From the NCBI GenBank assembly GCA_023264995.1, contig JAHFUR010000026.1, forward strand, positions 1-56,958: a stretch of 56,958 nucleotides of DNA. Reading direction: 5' to 3'. Below, one piece after another: positions 27,240 through 36,221 of the stretch; the stretch's first letter is position 1; the number at the start of each line of letters is the position of its first letter. This DNA is from Acidimicrobiia bacterium. GTDB lineage: Bacteria > Actinomycetota > Acidimicrobiia > Acidimicrobiales > AC-14. The position numbers and the translations under genes were made by a program. The notes under the pieces were generated by a model. The model searched no databases. It was not told the origin of the DNA and saw only the letters and a program-made list of their open reading frames with translations.

Positions 27240-27381
27240 GCGCACTTGCAACGATTGCGCAAGAAACTGTTGCTCTCTATGTCTGAGACAGATAGCCTTT
27301 TCATTGGGGATCGGCGGAAACAGGCATCCCCATCCGGCATGGCGAATCGGTCACCGGGTGACCACGGAGGGCGCACCGACT
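27240..27381 (+). promoter_or_regulatory. AT-richer hydrogenase promoter region with palindromes
   Basis: The 215-bp divergent spacer holds several palindromes not found in neighbouring spacers: TTGCGCAA at 27255-27262 and TGTCT-G-AGACA at 27280-27290. A possible -35 TTGCGC (27255) lies 17 bp before TATGTC (27278), which overlaps the second palindrome, as a repressor operator would. The hydrogenase ATG at 27382 has a GGAGGG site. Promoter assignment is tentative. Confidence 0.4.
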
Positions 27382-29262
27382 ATGTGCTTCAAGAACTTGC
27401 CAATCGAGTTCGACGGCGGGGGCAAAGCCCGCCTGAAGGCGGGGGTCAAGGACCCCTACTCGGTCACGATCGCCGAGCCGAAAGGCTACGTACGCCGCAA
27501 GGAGGGCCCGGGCGCCCAGCTGGCCGCCCCGCCCCGCCTGCGGGACTGGAACATCGACCCCATGACCCGGGTCGCCGGCGCCCTGGCCGTGCACACCGTG
27601 CTGGACCTGGAGAACCGCCGGGCCGTCGACGCCCACTCCCGGGCCATGCTCTTCCGGGGCTATGAGGTCATCCTCGAAGGCCGTGACCCCCGCGACGCCA
27701 TCGACATCTCCTCGCGGGCCTGCGGGGTGTGCGGCGGCGTGCACGCGTCGTGCAGTTCGCTGTGCATCGAGATGGCCTTCGGGGCCTGCCCCCCGCCCCT
27801 GGGCGTGGAGGTGCGCAACCTGGGCGAAGTGGCCGAGATGTTCTACGACCGCCCCCTGCACCTGGGCCTGCTGGCCGGGCCGGACTACTCCACCGCCCTG
27901 GTGAGCGTGACCAACCCCGAGCTGGTGACCCGGGCCGAGAAGACCCTAGCCCCCCACGGCGACATCCACGGCTACACCACCATCAAAGACATCATGGACG
28001 CCCTCAACCCCCTGACCGGGAAGATCTACCTCGAGGCCCTGGAGTGGACCCGGGTGGGGCGCATCATGTGCATGTTGATGTTCGGCAAGTACCCCCACCC
28101 CTCCACCCTGGTCCCCGGCGGGGTGTCCACCACCATCACCACCAGCTCCTTCAACGAGTACTACGGCCAGCTGGGCAAGATCCTCGACTGGTGCAAGGTG
28201 ATCTGCCGCATCTGGGACGACCTGGTCGACTTCTTCTTGGAGGCCAACCCGGCCTACGAGCAGGTCGGCGCCCGGCCCACCTCGCTGTGCCAGACCGGCA
28301 TCTGGGACAACTCCGAGGTCTATGACGCCACCTACGCCAACATGGACGCCTGGGGCAACGCCCGCTGGTCCACCCCCTCGGTCATCATCGAGGGCAAGTT
28401 GGTCTCCACCGACCTGACGGCCATCAACATGGGCATGGAGGAGTTCATCGAGCACTCCTTCTACGACGACTGGACCAAGACCGGCCCCCAGCGCTACATG
28501 ACCGACCCCCTGGGCAACCCCCTGTCGCCCTATATGGCCTGGAACAAGACCACCCTGCCCAAGCCCACGGGGACGAACTTCAAGGAGCGCTACACCTGGG
28601 ACACCGCCCCGCGCTGGGACCGTCAGGTGGTCGAGACCGGCGCCTACGGCCAGCTGTGGGGCACCGCCCTGCGGGGCGACTACACCGAGAACCCCTTCTG
28701 CGAGCCCACCGGTGACGGCCTGCGCATGCTGGTGCCCCGCCACGCCCTGCCCGAGACCGAGCTGTTCTGGCCCCTGCCCCGCACCCTCAACGCCTTGGAG
28801 CGCAACCGGGCCCGGGCCTACTCGCTGGCCTTCACCGCCACCATCGGCATGAACTGCCTGCTCAAGGCCTTCGAGTACTGGCGCAAGGGCGAGACCAAGG
28901 TCCACACCCCCTTCAAGATCCCCCGTGACGAGCGCATCTCCGTCGGCTACTGGGAGGCGGGCCGGGGCTACCTGTCCCACCACATGATCATCGACAAGGG
29001 CAAGATCGTGAACTACCAGATCAACACGCCCTCCACCCTCAACGCATCTCCCACCGACCCCTTCGGTGGCCTCGGCCCCTACGAGCAGGCCATCGTCGAC
29101 ACCCCCATCCTGGAGTCGGTCCCCGACGACCAGATCAAGGGCATCGACGTGCTGCGGGCCATCCGCAGCTTCGACCCCTGCATGCCCTGCACCACCCACA
29201 TGGACACCGGCAAGGGCATCATCAGCCGGGAGATCAACTCCTGCGGCTGCACGCTGGACTAA
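27382..29262 (+). CDS. [NiFe] hydrogenase large subunit (uptake type), without adjacent small subunit
   Basis: 626-residue NiFe-binding large subunit that splits H2 at the Ni-Fe(CN)2CO centre. The proximal ligand motif is SRACGVCGGVHASC (L1) and the C-terminal one is SFDPCMPCTTHM (L2), each supplying two nickel Cys. The 19 residues after the His are the peptide that a maturation protease normally removes. Sequence blocks such as PHGDIHGYTTIKDIMDALNP, YPHPSTLVPGG and EEFIEHSFYDDWT resemble the actinobacterial atmospheric-H2 uptake enzymes (groups 1h and 2a), but the group needs a tree. ATG 27382 has a GGAGGG site. Unusually, neither the FeS small subunit nor any hyp genes flank it. Codons are strongly C-ending, even for this genome. 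Confidence 0.95.
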   Translation: MCFKNLPIEFDGGGKARLKAGVKDPYSVTIAEPKGYVRRKEGPGAQLAAPPRLRDWNIDPMTRVAGALAVHTVLDLENRRAVDAHSRAMLFRGYEVILEGRDPRDAIDISSRACGVCGGVHASCSSLCIEMAFGACPPPLGVEVRNLGEVAEMFYDRPLHLGLLAGPDYSTALVSVTNPELVTRAEKTLAPHGDIHGYTTIKDIMDALNPLTGKIYLEALEWTRVGRIMCMLMFGKYPHPSTLVPGGVSTTITTSSFNEYYGQLGKILDWCKVICRIWDDLVDFFLEANPAYEQVGARPTSLCQTGIWDNSEVYDATYANMDAWGNARWSTPSVIIEGKLVSTDLTAINMGMEEFIEHSFYDDWTKTGPQRYMTDPLGNPLSPYMAWNKTTLPKPTGTNFKERYTWDTAPRWDRQVVETGAYGQLWGTALRGDYTENPFCEPTGDGLRMLVPRHALPETELFWPLPRTLNALERNRARAYSLAFTATIGMNCLLKAFEYWRKGETKVHTPFKIPRDERISVGYWEAGRGYLSHHMIIDKGKIVNYQINTPSTLNASPTDPFGGLGPYEQAIVDTPILESVPDDQIKGIDVLRAIRSFDPCMPCTTHMDTGKGIISREINSCGCTLD

Positions 29263-29283
29263 GTCGAAGCGCCCCCTAGATCT

Positions 29284-29332
29284 GTCGCCGGCCGGCGGGC
29301 TTCCTTGGCAGGTTCTCCCGCCGGTCGGCGAC
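29284..29332. terminator. bidirectional hairpin terminator after the hydrogenase gene
   Basis: A 16-bp stem, GTCGCCGGCCGGCGGG (29284-29299) with CCCGCCGGTCGGCGAC (29317-29332), has one G-T wobble and a 17-nt loop. It sits between the hydrogenase stop and the convergent MBL gene stop. There is no T-tract, as is common for actinobacterial terminators. Confidence 0.65.
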
Positions 29333-29351
29333 CGAACAGGTTGTGCGGAGC

Positions 29352-30089
29352 TCAGTCCATGGCGTCGAGCAGGCGCGCCTCGTAGCCCTCAGCCAGGGCG
29401 ATCAGGGCCTCTTGGCAGTCGCCGGTGAAGGCCGAGCCATGCATGATGGCGAGCGTGCTCGGGTCGAGGGCGGCCAGCTTGCGGATCGTCGACGCGGTGG
29501 CCGGCGTGAGCGCGGTCTGGCCCTTGAACAGGTCCTCGGCTGCGAACGCCCGCTCGATCACGTCGTCGTCCCGCACGGGTGGGCCGCCACCGGTGTGGGT
29601 GAACAGGTCGCCGCACAGCAGCGTCCCCGTGGTCTCGTCGAAGAGCAGGCCGGCGTCCCAGCCGTGGAGCACATGGGGCGTGTCGATGCGGCGGATCCGC
29701 TTGCCCCCGATGTCGAGGACCTCGCCATCGGGCCACTCCTGCGGCGGCCGGTTGGCCAAGTCGGCCACCGAGATCTGGGCGGTGACCTGGCCGACGATCA
29801 GGGTGGCCTCCTCCGACACGTTGAGCCACCGGTTCATCGACCCGCACTCGTCGGCCTCGAAGTGGCCGAAGGAGATCCACCGGATCCGGTCGAGGTCCAT
29901 GATGCGGCCGGTGGCCTCGGCGATATCGGGGAAGAGCAGGCGGGGGCCGCAGTGGAAGAGCAGCGGTTCCTCGGCGTCGAGCAGGAACTGGTTGAACGTG
30001 AACCCCTCACCCGGTGACGCGTCCGGGAGGTAGGTGCAGATCCGGTAGATCCCCTCGGCGATCTCGTCCACGGCAGTCTTCATGACCAT
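29352..30089 (-). CDS. ODP-type diiron metallo-beta-lactamase-fold protein
   Basis: 245-residue MBL-fold protein of the oxygen-binding diiron (ODP)/flavodiiron core group. Metal ligands are seen in SFGHFEADECGS (the HxExD pattern with Glu in place of the hydrolase His), in HVLHGWDAG, in LCGDLFTHTGG and in MHGSAFTG. No flavodoxin domain is attached, so it is not a complete flavodiiron reductase; a role in O2 sensing or reduction is inferred. It may protect the O2-sensitive hydrogenase or glycine-reductase-type metabolism, but this rests only on proximity. ATG 30089 is chosen. It is convergent with the hydrogenase and divergent from ligD by 26 bp. Confidence 0.85.
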   Translation of the reverse strand: MVMKTAVDEIAEGIYRICTYLPDASPGEGFTFNQFLLDAEEPLLFHCGPRLLFPDIAEATGRIMDLDRIRWISFGHFEADECGSMNRWLNVSEEATLIVGQVTAQISVADLANRPPQEWPDGEVLDIGGKRIRRIDTPHVLHGWDAGLLFDETTGTLLCGDLFTHTGGGPPVRDDDVIERAFAAEDLFKGQTALTPATASTIRKLAALDPSTLAIMHGSAFTGDCQEALIALAEGYEARLLDAMD

Positions 30090-30115
30090 CAGGGTAGGGG
30101 GTTACCCTCGGGCCC

Positions 30116-31123
30116 GTGCCTGACGACGCGGTGGTACTTGAGGCGGCCGGTCACGAGATCGCCATCACCCATCCCCACAAGGTCTTCTTCGCCGAGCGGG
30201 GCGAGACGAAGCTCGACCTGGCCCGGTTCTACGTGTCGATCGCCGGCCCGTTGCTGGCCGCCATCGGCGGCCGGCCCGTCCTCCTCCAGCGGTTCCCGAA
30301 CGGGGCGGGCCAGCCGTCGTTCTTCCAGAAGCGGGCCCCGGAGTCCCGGCCCGAGTGGTTGCAGACGGCGGTGGTCAGCACGCCGAACGGGACCACCTCC
30401 GATGCCCTCGTGGTCGCCGACCTGGCCCACGTCCTCTGGGCCGTCAACCTGGCCTGCCTCGGGTTCCACGTGTGGCCCACCCGGGCTGCCGACCTCGACC
30501 ATGCCGACGAGTTGCGCATCGATCTCGACCCCACGCCGGGCGTGACGTTCGCCATGGTCCGGGAGGCGGCGGTCGAGGTCCGCACGCTCTTCGGCGAGCT
30601 CGGGGTGCTGGCCATGCCGAAGACCACCGGCAACCGGGGCATCCACGTCTACGTGCGGCTGCAACCGCGGTGGACGTCGTACGAGGTGCGGGCGGCGGCG
30701 GTGGCCGTGGCCCGGGAGCTCGAACGCCGGCGCCCGGACCTCATCACCGCCGCCTGGTGGAAGGAGGAGCGGGGTACGCGCGTGTTCGTCGACTTCAACC
30801 AGAACGCGCCGCACAAGACGATCTTCGGGGCCTGGTGCGTACGGGCCCGGGCCGGGGCCCAGGTGTCGACGCCGTTCGGCTGGGAGGAGCTGGGGACCAT
30901 CGCCCCCGACGAGCTGACCATGGCCACCGTCCCGGCTCGGGTGGCCGCCCATGGCGACCCGTGGTCGCCCATGGACGCCGATCCCCAGTCGCTCGAGCCG
31001 GTGCTCGACCTGCACCGCCGGGACCAGGCCGCCGGCCTCCTCGATGCCCCCTGGCCGCCGGTCTACCCCAAGATGCCGGGCGAGCCGCCCCGGGTCGCGC
31101 CGAGCCGGGCGCGTAAGCCATGA
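30116..31123 (+). CDS. LigD-type DNA polymerase/primase domain protein
   Basis: 335-residue stand-alone polymerase domain of bacterial non-homologous end joining (archaeo-eukaryotic primase fold). It fills gaps with ribo- or deoxynucleotides at double-strand breaks. The catalytic acidic pair is in LRIDLDPTPG (residues 133-141), preceded by VLLQRFPNG and FFQKRAP, with KTTGNRGIHVYV and RVFVDFNQNAPHKTIFGAW further on, all hallmark LigPol blocks. No ligase or nuclease domain is fused and no Ku is in the window. GTG 30116 is chosen. The stop overlaps the glycosyltransferase start (ATGA). Confidence 0.93.
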   Translation: MPDDAVVLEAAGHEIAITHPHKVFFAERGETKLDLARFYVSIAGPLLAAIGGRPVLLQRFPNGAGQPSFFQKRAPESRPEWLQTAVVSTPNGTTSDALVVADLAHVLWAVNLACLGFHVWPTRAADLDHADELRIDLDPTPGVTFAMVREAAVEVRTLFGELGVLAMPKTTGNRGIHVYVRLQPRWTSYEVRAAAVAVARELERRRPDLITAAWWKEERGTRVFVDFNQNAPHKTIFGAWCVRARAGAQVSTPFGWEELGTIAPDELTMATVPARVAAHGDPWSPMDADPQSLEPVLDLHRRDQAAGLLDAPWPPVYPKMPGEPPRVAPSRARKP

Positions 31124-32289
31124 ACGTGCTCTTCACCAGCAGCCCGGGGCTCGGCCACGTGCACCCAATGGTGCCGCTGGCCCGGGCGCTTGCCGACCGG
31201 GGCCACGACGTCCGCTGGGCGGTACCCGACGACGTGCACCCCCGGCTGCAGGCCGCCGGCTTCGCCACGTTCTCCGCCGGCCTCGACGTGGCCACGCGCA
31301 GTGCCGAGTTCAGCCGGCTGGTCGCCTCCTTCTCCTCACTGCCTCCCGAGGAGCGGCCGGACCGGCTCTTCCCGGCCTACTTCGGCGCGGTCAGCCCGCC
31401 GGCCATGCTCGCCGACCTGCTCGGCGTCGTCGAGGTGTGGCCGCCGGCGCTGGTCGTGTCCGATATGAGCGAGCTGGCCGGGCCACTGGCGGCGGCGGTC
31501 CGAGGCATCCCCCACGTCGCCCACGGTTTCGGCCCGCTGCTCCCGGCGCACCGCGTGGCGGCGGCGGCGACGGAGGTCGCCCCGCTCTGGCGAGCCCATG
31601 GGCTCGAGCCGGCCCCCTATGGCGGGGTGTTCGACCTGCTCTACCTCGATATCTACCCGCCGGCGCTGCGCTCGGGGCCTTACGACCACGCCCCCCACGT
31701 GCAATCGTTGCGGCCGGTCCCGTTCGATGCCGGCGGCGCCGGCGAGGATCGCGCCGGCCCGGTGGTCGCCGGCAGCCGGCCTCTGGTGTACGTGACGTTC
31801 GGCACCGTCTTCAACACCGGCGGGCCGTTCCCCGCGGCCGTCGCCGGCGCAGCCCGGCTCGACGTCGACGTGCTGGTCACCGTGGGCCCGACGGGCGACC
31901 CCGGCGCCCTCGGGCCGCTCCCGCCCAACGTCCGGGTCGAACGGTACGTGCCGCAGACGGCCCTCTTGCCGCAGTGCTCGGTGGTGGCGTCCCACGCCGG
32001 CTCGGGCACTTTCCTGGCCTCTATCGGCCTGGGGATCCCCCAGCTGTGCCTGCCTCAGGCCGCCGACCAGTTCATCAACGGGGCACGAGGGGCCGCCGCG
32101 GGTGCCGCCCTCACCCTTGGCCCGGCCGAGATGTCGGCCGATGCGGTGTCCGGCGCGCTGCACCGCCTACTGCACGAGCCGGCCTTCGCCGATCGGGCCC
32201 GCCAGATCGGGGCCGAGATCGCGGCCATGCCCAGCCCGGACGAGGTGGCCATGGTGCTCGAGGGCCTGCCCGCGACGTGGGGCCAGTGA
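31120..32289 (+). CDS. GT1-family glycosyltransferase (MGT/UGT-like)
   Basis: 389-residue cytoplasmic glycosyltransferase of the GT-B fold. The N-terminal FTSSPGLGHVHPMVPLARAL segment is the acceptor-side GHxxP motif of macrolide/flavonoid-type enzymes; the C-terminal donor-binding motif is SHAGSGTFLASIGLGIPQLCLPQAADQ, cited here as HAGSGTFLASIG and PQAADQ. It normally transfers a sugar from a UDP- or TDP-sugar to a small hydrophobic molecule. Its place between LigD and an RNA methyltransferase gene, coupled at both ends (ATGA and GTGA), gives no clue to the acceptor. Confidence 0.9.
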   Translation: MNVLFTSSPGLGHVHPMVPLARALADRGHDVRWAVPDDVHPRLQAAGFATFSAGLDVATRSAEFSRLVASFSSLPPEERPDRLFPAYFGAVSPPAMLADLLGVVEVWPPALVVSDMSELAGPLAAAVRGIPHVAHGFGPLLPAHRVAAAATEVAPLWRAHGLEPAPYGGVFDLLYLDIYPPALRSGPYDHAPHVQSLRPVPFDAGGAGEDRAGPVVAGSRPLVYVTFGTVFNTGGPFPAAVAGAARLDVDVLVTVGPTGDPGALGPLPPNVRVERYVPQTALLPQCSVVASHAGSGTFLASIGLGIPQLCLPQAADQFINGARGAAAGAALTLGPAEMSADAVSGALHRLLHEPAFADRARQIGAEIAAMPSPDEVAMVLEGLPATWGQ

Positions 32290-33485
32290 CCGAGCTGGAC
32301 CTGGCGCCGGCGGCGATGGCCGCCGGCGGCGCCGCCATCGCCCGAGACGCCGGCGGCCGGGTGGTCTTCATCGACGGCGCCTTGCCGGGGGAGCGGGTGC
32401 GGGCCCGGGTGACCGAGGCCCGCAAGGACTTTGCCCGGGCCGTGGCCGTCGAGATCCTCGAACCGTCGCCCGATCGGGTGGCGCCCCCGTGCCCGGCCCT
32501 GGCTGCCGGCTGCGGCGGCTGCACCTGGCAGCACGTGTCACCCGCCGGCCAGGTCCGCCTCAAGGTTGACATTGTGGTCGACGCCCTGCGCCGGATCGCC
32601 AAGCTGGCCGACCCGCCGGCGCCGGCGGTGGCGGCCATGACCGGGCCCGCCCTCCGCACCACCGCCCGCCTGGCCGTCGACGCCAACGGTCGCGCCGGCC
32701 ATCGGCCCCGCAGCGGCGCCGGCGCGGTGGCCACCGGCTCGTGCCTGGTGGCCCACCCGCTCCTTGAGGAGCTGATCGTCGCCGGCCGCTACCCCGGCGC
32801 CGGCGAGGTCTTCCTCCGGGTGTCCGTGGCCACCGGCGAACGGCTGGTCCTCGTCGACAGGGGCGCGACCGCGGTCGATGTGCCGGCCGGCACCGCCGTG
32901 TTCGAGGAGGGCGACACCCGGCCGGCGTTCGTGCACGAGGACGTCGCCGGCCGGCGGTTCCGGGTGTCGGCCGCCTCGTTCTTCCAGCCTGGCCCGATCG
33001 TCGCCGAGGCCCTGGCCGCCGCCGTCTCCATCGCCATCGGCGACGCCCTGCCCGCCGGCGGCACCCTGGTCGACGCCTACGCCGGCGTGGGCCTCTTCGC
33101 GTCCGTCCTCGGCGCGTCCCGCCAGTGCCGGGTGGTCGCCGTCGAGAACGACGCGTCGGCGGTGGCCGACGCCCGGGTCAACCTGGCCGGGCTCGACGCC
33201 AAGGTCGCCGCCGTCGAGGTCGGGCGGTGGAAGCCCCACCGGGCCGACGTGGTCGTGGCCGACCCGGCTCGGTCCGGGCTCGGGCGCCCCGGCGTCGTGG
33301 CCGTCGCCGCCACCGGCGCGGTCCGCATCGTGCTGGTCAGTTGCGACCCGGCCTCACTGGCGCGCGACACGGTCCTGCTCCGTGACGCCGGCTACACCCT
33401 GGCGGGCGTCACCCTCGTCGACGCCTTCCCGCACACCTTCCACGTGGAGACGGTCAGCCGGTTCGACCGGGCGACGGCGCCCTGA
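32286..33485 (+). CDS. TrmA/RlmD-family RNA uracil-C5 methyltransferase
   Basis: 399-residue protein with an N-terminal TRAM-like RNA-binding domain (residues 1-58), a Cys cluster PPCPALAAGCGGCTW (C69, C76, C79) that would hold a 4Fe-4S centre, and a C-terminal class I methyltransferase domain. Conserved blocks are ASFFQPGP, LVDAYAGVGLFA (SAM motif I), VVVADPARSGL, and SCDPASLARD with the catalytic Cys. It would methylate a uridine in rRNA or tRNA. The GTG start overlaps the glycosyltransferase stop as GTGA. Confidence 0.9.
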   Translation: MTELDLAPAAMAAGGAAIARDAGGRVVFIDGALPGERVRARVTEARKDFARAVAVEILEPSPDRVAPPCPALAAGCGGCTWQHVSPAGQVRLKVDIVVDALRRIAKLADPPAPAVAAMTGPALRTTARLAVDANGRAGHRPRSGAGAVATGSCLVAHPLLEELIVAGRYPGAGEVFLRVSVATGERLVLVDRGATAVDVPAGTAVFEEGDTRPAFVHEDVAGRRFRVSAASFFQPGPIVAEALAAAVSIAIGDALPAGGTLVDAYAGVGLFASVLGASRQCRVVAVENDASAVADARVNLAGLDAKVAAVEVGRWKPHRADVVVADPARSGLGRPGVVAVAATGAVRIVLVSCDPASLARDTVLLRDAGYTLAGVTLVDAFPHTFHVETVSRFDRATAP

Positions 33486-33990
33486 GCGCGGCGAGGGCGG
33501 TCGCCACCGCGTCGACCGCGGCGGGATCCCACAGCTCGTCGGCGCCCTTGTCGGCCGCCACCACGCCGACGGTGGCCGAGAGCACGACGTCGGCCCCCTG
33601 GGCCCGCAGCGTCTGCTCCAGGGCCTGCCGGCCGAGCACCCCGCCCAGGGGCCGGGGCGACCCGCACAGCACGGCCACCCGCTTGCCGTAGAGCTCCCCG
33701 GTGCCGACCAGCCAGTCGAGGGCGTTCTTCAGCGCCCCGGGGAGGCTGTGGGCGTACTCCGGGCTGGCGATCAGCACCCCGCCGGCGCCGCCCACCTGGG
33801 CCCGCCAGGCGACGACCGCGTCCGGGGTGGCGCCGTCGCGGTCGACGTCGGGGTTGAAAGGGGCGATGTCGGCCGCGGAGACCGCGTCCACCACCTCGAC
33901 GCCGGCGGGGGCGATGCGGTGCGCGGTCCGGAGGATGGCGGCGTTCGACGACCGGGCCTGAAGGCTCCCGGACACGGCGAGGATCCGCAT
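33454..33990 (-). CDS. NADPH-dependent FMN reductase
   Basis: 178-residue flavodoxin-fold reductase. The FMN phosphate loop is VSGSLQARSSN (residues 6-16); SPEYAHSLPGALKNALDWL (about 77-95) is the characteristic second flavin loop of this family, and CGSPRPLGG follows. It reduces FMN or quinone/azo-type substrates with NAD(P)H. It converges on the TrmA-like gene with a 32-bp overlap and is divergent from livJ, leaving a 78-bp shared promoter region. Confidence 0.92.
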   Translation of the reverse strand: MRILAVSGSLQARSSNAAILRTAHRIAPAGVEVVDAVSAADIAPFNPDVDRDGATPDAVVAWRAQVGGAGGVLIASPEYAHSLPGALKNALDWLVGTGELYGKRVAVLCGSPRPLGGVLGRQALEQTLRAQGADVVLSATVGVVAADKGADELWDPAAVDAVATALAALRAPSPGRTG

Positions 33991-34068
33991 GACGACGATG
34001 ATGGCAGCGGGACCGAACGCGTGGCAGAGTTCCTCCGGAAATAGGTACCTCAAGCCGAGGAGAGTTGG

Positions 34069-35307
34069 ATGCGCGGTTTCCCGAGGCGGCGGTGGTCCAG
34101 TCCGGCCATCGTGCTGTTGCCCTTGCTGCTGGCGTCGGCCTGCGGTGGCAGTGACAAGAAGGAGACCGGTGCGGGCAGCACCCAATCCACCAAAGTCGTG
34201 AAGATCGGCGTGATCGCCCCGCTGTCGGGTGACCTCACGGCCACCGGCACCGGCATCCGGAACTCCGTCGAGCTGGCCATCCGCCAGGCCAACGAGAAGA
34301 ACGCCGTCCCCGGCTGGCGCATCGAGCTGGCCGCCGAGGACGATGCGGCCAAGCCCGATGTCGGCGCCGCCGCTGCGGCCAAGCTCAGCTCCGACGCCGC
34401 CGTCGTCGGCGTGGTCGGCACCTACAACTCCAGCGTGGCCCTCCAGACGGCGCCGGTCCTGCTGAAGGCGAACATCGTCCAGATCTCCCCGGCCAACACC
34501 AACGACACCCTGACCCGCGGCCAGAACTTCAAGACCACCCCGGCCCGGCCGTACCCGAACTATTTCCGCACCGCCACCCTCGACTCGCTCCAGGGTGGGT
34601 TCGCCGCCGACTACGCGTCGAACGACCTCAAGGCCAAGACCGTGGCCGTCATCCACGACAAGAAGGCCTATGGCCAGGGCCTGGCCGACTCCTTCAAGGC
34701 CCGGTTCGAGAAGAACGGCGGCAAGGTGCTGACCACCGAGACCATCAACCCCGGCGACAAGGACTTCTCGGCCGTCCTGTCCAAGATCAAGCCCCTCAAC
34801 CCCGACCTGATCTTCTACGGCGGCGAGTACCCCGAGGGCTCGCTGATCTCCAGCCAGGCCCACGGGCCACAGGCCATCAAGGCGCCGGTGATGGGCGGCG
34901 ACGGCATCGTCGACCCGACCTACACCAAGACGGCTGGCGCCGCCGCCAACGGGGACTACGGCACGTCGGTGGGGGCGCCGCCGGAGAGCCTGGCGTCGGC
35001 CAAGCAGTTCATCGCCGACTACAAGGCGGCCGGGTACAAGGACTCCTACACCGCCTACGGGGCCCTGGCCTACGACGCCGCCAACGCCATCATCGGCACC
35101 CTCCCCGCGGCCCTGGGCACGGCCACGGCCGTCGACGACGGGGTGCGGCGCAAGGTGGTCGACGCCGTGGGCAGGGTCAGCTTCAACGGGGCCAGCGGCG
35201 CCGTCGCCTTCGACGCCTTCGGCGACACGGTGACCAAGACGCTCACCATGTACAAGGTCGACGCCGGCGAGTTCAAGCCCATCAAGACCGGGGAGTTCAA
35301 AGGCTGA
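34069..35307 (+). CDS. livJ: branched-chain amino-acid-type ABC substrate-binding lipoprotein
   Basis: 412-residue type 1 periplasmic-binding-fold protein that feeds the Liv transporter. Lipoprotein signal: a basic start, a hydrophobic core (IVLLPLLLASAC) and lipobox Cys at residue 25. The mature part opens VVKIGVIAPLSGDLTATGTGIRN, shown by IGVIAPLSGDLTATG, the LivJ/LivK signature. ATG 34069 has a GAGGAGAG ribosome site. It heads a complete five-gene operon (binding protein, two permeases, two ATPases). Ligands of this class include Leu/Ile/Val but also amides, urea and aromatic acids, so the substrate is open. Confidence 0.93.
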   Translation: MRGFPRRRWSSPAIVLLPLLLASACGGSDKKETGAGSTQSTKVVKIGVIAPLSGDLTATGTGIRNSVELAIRQANEKNAVPGWRIELAAEDDAAKPDVGAAAAAKLSSDAAVVGVVGTYNSSVALQTAPVLLKANIVQISPANTNDTLTRGQNFKTTPARPYPNYFRTATLDSLQGGFAADYASNDLKAKTVAVIHDKKAYGQGLADSFKARFEKNGGKVLTTETINPGDKDFSAVLSKIKPLNPDLIFYGGEYPEGSLISSQAHGPQAIKAPVMGGDGIVDPTYTKTAGAAANGDYGTSVGAPPESLASAKQFIADYKAAGYKDSYTAYGALAYDAANAIIGTLPAALGTATAVDDGVRRKVVDAVGRVSFNGASGAVAFDAFGDTVTKTLTMYKVDAGEFKPIKTGEFKG

Positions 35308-36221
35308 GACAGCTCGTCCAGCAGCTTGTCAACGGCACGGTGCTGGGCGCGACCTATGGGCTGATCGCCCTCGGCTACACGATGGTCTACGGGATCATCC
35401 AGCTCATCAACTTCGCCCACGGTGAGATCTTCATGGTCGGGGCCTTCGGTGGCCTGACGGCGTACCGCTACTGGCTCCCCGGCTCGCTGGCGGGGAACGT
35501 GTGGGTGGCGCTGCCGTTCGTGCTCCTCGTGGCCATCGGCGTGGCCGTGGCCGTGGCCGTCCTGGTCGAGCGGCTGGCCTACCGGCCGCTGCGCAACGCG
35601 CCCCGGCTGGCCCCGCTGATCACCGCCATCGGGGTGTCGATCTTCCTCCAGGAGATGGTCCGCCTCTTCTACCCGGGCGGCAAGCGCCAGCAGCCCTTCC
35701 CCCAGCTCATCTCCAGCGGCACCTTCGCGGTGGGCGGGGTCACCGTGGCGTGGGTCTCGGTGTTCGTCGTGGTGGTGGCGGTGGCGTTGATGGTCGGCCT
35801 GCAGGTCTTCGTGAAGACGACCCGCACCGGCAAGGCCATGCGGGCCACGTCGCAGGATCCGGAGAGCGCCCGGCTCATGGGCATCGACATTGACCGGGTG
35901 ATCGTCGTCACCTTCGTGCTGGGGGCGGCCCTGGCTGCGGTCGCCGGGGTGATGCAGGGCATGCGCTTCGCCCAGATCGACTTCCGCATCGGCTTCCTGG
36001 CCGGCCTCAAGGCGTTCACCGCCGCCGTCCTGGGCGGCATCGGCAACCTCACCGGCGCCGTCCTCGGCGGCTTCCTGCTCGGCATCGTGGAGGCCCTGGC
36101 CACCCAGTACGTGCCCCACGGCTCGTCGTGGAAGGACGTGTGGGCCTTCGTCATGCTCATCGGCGTGCTGGTCGTCCGGCCCGGTGGGCTGCTCGGCGAG
36201 CGAGTGGCGACCCGGGCATGA
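35304..36221 (+). CDS. livH: Liv-type ABC permease LivH (probable CTG start)
   Basis: About 305 residues with eight predicted helices. The N-terminus LRQLVQQLVNGTVLGATYG matches the family opening xxxLQQLVNGLxLGxxYaLIALGYTMVYG, and this stretch is read only if translation begins at CTG 35304, which overlaps the livJ stop as CTGA. The nearest conventional start (GTG 35340) would remove these residues. The EAA-like cytoplasmic loop is at GKAMRATSQDPESARLMGID, cited by RATSQDPESARLMG. The stop overlaps livM (ATGA). Confidence 0.92.
   Translation: MRQLVQQLVNGTVLGATYGLIALGYTMVYGIIQLINFAHGEIFMVGAFGGLTAYRYWLPGSLAGNVWVALPFVLLVAIGVAVAVAVLVERLAYRPLRNAPRLAPLITAIGVSIFLQEMVRLFYPGGKRQQPFPQLISSGTFAVGGVTVAWVSVFVVVVAVALMVGLQVFVKTTRTGKAMRATSQDPESARLMGIDIDRVIVVTFVLGAALAAVAGVMQGMRFAQIDFRIGFLAGLKAFTAAVLGGIGNLTGAVLGGFLLGIVEALATQYVPHGSSWKDVWAFVMLIGVLVVRPGGLLGERVATRA

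Noticed and set aside
26150-27376. Upstream ATG/GTG start for the matrixin-like protease
   Set aside because: It would overlap the AT-richer palindromic region that fits a hydrogenase promoter, and the added residues lack coding character.
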